Below the pieces are notes generated by a model. The model did not search any database. It had not been told where the DNA came from and saw nothing but the letters and a program-made list of their open reading frames with translations. A program made the translations under genes and the position numbers. Below are positions 5,580 to 6,871 of a stretch of 6,871 nucleotides of DNA, piece after piece. The DNA comes from Domibacillus sp. (GTDB taxonomy: Bacteria > Bacillota > Bacilli > Bacillales > Domibacillaceae). Every line of letters starts with the position of its first letter. The stretch's first letter is position 1. The stretch covers positions 1 to 6,871 of the forward strand of contig JAPSKG010000123.1 of assembly GCA_031177795.1 (NCBI GenBank), read 5' to 3'.

Positions 5580-5727
5580 ACTTTGTTTCGCGATGCACTG
5601 TTACTTTTTTCAAGCGCGGGCTGTATTTTTTCAACTCGAGACGATCCGGGTTGTTACGTTTGTTTTTAGTTGTGATATAGTTACGGTCACCGCTCTCAGT
5701 GCAAGCTAATGTAATGTTTACACGCAT
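5578..5727 (-). CDS. rpmG: 50S ribosomal protein L33 (form lacking zinc cysteines)
   Basis: A 49-residue protein of the large ribosomal subunit, starting MRVNITLACTESGDRNY and ending HRETK, the typical L33 sequence and length. Zinc-binding L33 has two Cys-x-x-Cys pairs. Here only Cys9 remains: position 12 is Ser, 36 is Ser and 39 is Leu, so a zinc ribbon cannot form. Such cysteine-free paralogues are known in Firmicutes; genomes often carry a second copy of the zinc type, which would lie elsewhere. ATG has GGAGG (5738-5742) ten bases upstream. A possible extended -10 promoter overlaps the end of the upstream nucleotidyltransferase gene. No Zur-type operator was recognised in the 52-base gap. 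The gene is too short for most ORF cut-offs but is certain. Confidence 0.96.
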   Translation of the reverse strand: MRVNITLACTESGDRNYITTKNKRNNPDRLELKKYSPRLKKVTVHRETK

Positions 5728-5779
5728 GGTTCTTTTCCCTCCAAACTTGTCTCGCTTATTGTATTCTTTTGCGACTTAA

Positions 5780-6643
5780 CTATAATAGCACTTTTTCAAA
5801 AGAAATGCCAGCCTGTTTTTTTAACATTGATGAATAAGAATTCATCCAGTCGGCATGAGCCATTTTTTCTTGAGAAATAGAAGCAGAAAAATTTTTTGAA
5901 AGAGGGTAAAATTGCTTTAACATACTGTTAATTCCTGGAATACCTCTTTTCAATCTTTTTTCCGCAAGAGTATACTGGCGAAATGTCCCTATATCTTGCC
6001 AATAAGCATTTGTTTCATAAACAAAGATGGGTTCATTATTAGCAATCAATGCCGGGAATACATTTTTGGCAAAATCGACTTCCCCTTGAAACTTGTATTC
6101 CGAGAAAAGCGATGGTTCAATTAAATAAATACCCGTACTAACTTGATTTGTTAAAAGATTGGCTTTTTCAGGTTTTTCTAAAATCGACAACAGGCGTCCT
6201 TTTTGATCAGATAAGCATACGCCAAATTGTTCCGGATTTTCTGACGGCGTTGTCACAATCGTTACCCTGGCTTTTTTCGCTTTATGGTATTTATACACTT
6301 GTCGAAGAGAAATATTCGTTAACGCATCACCACTTAATATAGCAGCTGTTTCGTCGATTAAACTGCTTGAAGAAAACAAACTGCCTGCTGTACCAAGCGG
6401 CGTTTGCTCTTCTATATAACGAATCTCAAGTCCCGCATCTTGTCCGTGCCCCGCATATTCCTGTATAACCTCTTTTTTATAACAAACTGTCATGAAAATA
6501 TGGCGAATGCCATTCATTCTAAACAAATTTAAATTATAGTCTAAAAGCGGCTTGTTTAATAGTGGAACCATCGGTTTTGGTATGCGGTCAGTTAACGGCC
6601 GGAGACGCTTTCCCCTTCCTCCTGCAAGCAATACGCCTATCAT
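5780..6643 (-). CDS. Sugar-phosphate nucleotidyltransferase (mannose-1-phosphate guanylyltransferase-like)
   Basis: A cytoplasmic enzyme expected to join a sugar 1-phosphate to a nucleoside triphosphate, giving an NDP-sugar donor. The catalytic domain (about 1-232) has LLAGGRGKRLRPLT at 5-18, the conserved Lys23 in PKPMVPLL, LGTAGSL (83-89), the metal-binding Asp106 in LSGDALT, LEKPEK (155-160), STGIYLIEP (169-177) and WQDIGT (215-220). The pattern is closest to mannose-1-phosphate guanylyltransferase-like proteins, but sugar and nucleotide cannot be fixed from sequence. The remaining 55 or so residues are neither the hexapeptide-repeat nor the phosphomannomutase domain seen in longer relatives. 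ATG overlaps the glycosyltransferase stop by four bases (ATGA), and GGAAGGGG (6651-6658) serves as ribosome binding site. The partner probably uses the product or a derivative. Confidence 0.87.
   Translation of the reverse strand: MIGVLLAGGRGKRLRPLTDRIPKPMVPLLNKPLLDYNLNLFRMNGIRHIFMTVCYKKEVIQEYAGHGQDAGLEIRYIEEQTPLGTAGSLFSSSSLIDETAAILSGDALTNISLRQVYKYHKAKKARVTIVTTPSENPEQFGVCLSDQKGRLLSILEKPEKANLLTNQVSTGIYLIEPSLFSEYKFQGEVDFAKNVFPALIANNEPIFVYETNAYWQDIGTFRQYTLAEKRLKRGIPGINSMLKQFYPLSKNFSASISQEKMAHADWMNSYSSMLKKQAGISFEKVLL
5782..5790 (-). promoter_or_regulatory. Candidate extended -10 promoter for rpmG
   Basis: TGCTATTAT on the minus strand fits the extended -10 form TGnTATAAT with one mismatch. No good -35 box lies at the right distance, which extended -10 promoters can tolerate. 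It overlaps the last codons of the upstream gene. No terminator was found before it, so rpmG may also receive readthrough. Confidence 0.35.
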
Positions 6644-6871
6644 GTGCGAACCCCTTCCATCTTTTTTATGAAAACGGTTTGATCGTATACTTTTTCTGTT
6701 TGCCGGCTGATATGTGTCCAGCTATATAACTCTTTTGCCATTTCATGCCCATTGATTCCTAATTGCTTGGCCCGTTCCGGCTGGTCAAGAATAAATGTAA
6801 TTTTTTCAGATAATTCTTTTGAATTTCCCGGTTCAAATAAAAGACCTGTCTGCTGATGAAGCACAAAAGAC
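6640..6871 (-). CDS. Glycosyltransferase, GT-B/family 4-like, C-terminal part (cut by window edge)
   Basis: The frame stays open to the right edge, so only the last 76 or so residues are seen. The first visible residues, SFVLHQQTGLLFEPGNSKEL, are the typical segment following the donor-binding region in family 4 glycosyltransferases (tGlLf.PGn..eLa). The end, with LYSWTHISRQTEKVYDQ, matches the usual closing helix. The nucleotide-sugar-binding Glu motif lies upstream, outside the window. A GTG at 6862-6864 could be mistaken for a start; the homology running through it shows it is internal. The TGA overlaps the ATG of the nucleotidyltransferase, so the two are translationally coupled and likely serve one glycan. 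B. subtilis has a glycosyltransferase, YqgM, near this place as I recall; whether this is its orthologue cannot be told from the tail. Confidence 0.82.
   Translation of the reverse strand, partial: SFVLHQQTGLLFEPGNSKELSEKITFILDQPERAKQLGINGHEMAKELYSWTHISRQTEKVYDQTVFIKKMEGVRT

Noticed and set aside
5183..5669. Two overlapping plus-strand frames opposite yqgN and rpmG
   Set aside because: Both lie antisense to clear genes with intact motifs, and one runs through the rpmG terminator. Their residue make-up (Phe, Cys, Ser rich) is typical of shadows.
6640..6864. Separate small gene starting at the GTG near the right edge
   Set aside because: The frame is open to the edge, and the glycosyltransferase-like sequence continues through the GTG, so it is an internal valine of a truncated gene.

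Overview
The window looks like a chromosomal housekeeping segment of a low-to-moderate GC member of the Bacillaceae. The gene order rpmG - yqgN - gluP (yqgP) - yqgQ - glcK (yqgR) - yqgS matches, from memory, the yqg block of Bacillus subtilis. Strong AGGAGG-type ribosome binding sites and T-rich intrinsic terminators fit the same group. The species cannot be fixed from this alone.

All recognisable complete genes lie on the minus strand, so transcription runs from right to left. At the right edge is the C-terminal part of a GT-B (family 4-like) glycosyltransferase. It overlaps by ATGA a sugar-phosphate nucleotidyltransferase with an unexplained C-terminal tail. Next come rpmG (ribosomal protein L33, a form without the zinc cysteines) and a strong terminator whose T-tract abuts the Shine-Dalgarno sequence of yqgN (5-formyltetrahydrofolate cyclo-ligase). 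After a 71-base gap carrying a likely promoter and an inverted repeat come gluP (rhomboid protease with TPRs), yqgQ and glcK (ROK glucokinase), tightly packed. A terminator containing a perfect 20-base tandem duplication closes that group.

A roughly 245-base intergenic region follows (1976-2220). It has a candidate promoter, an 18-base palindrome, a small hairpin beside the ribosome binding site and a longer imperfect inverted repeat. It leads to yqgS, a membrane-anchored lipoteichoic-acid-synthase-type enzyme, which ends at two tandem hairpin terminators. The last 39 bases at the left edge look like the end of a convergent plus-strand gene.

Functionally the window mixes envelope work (yqgS; possibly the glycosyltransferase and nucleotidyltransferase pair), membrane proteolysis (GluP), glucose phosphorylation (GlcK), folate salvage (YqgN) and translation (L33). 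I see no mobile element, CRISPR array, tRNA or defence module. I do not claim a new system. The points worth a second look are the duplicated terminator, the inverted repeats near the gluP and yqgS starts, the terminator fused to the yqgN ribosome binding site, and the nucleotidyltransferase tail.
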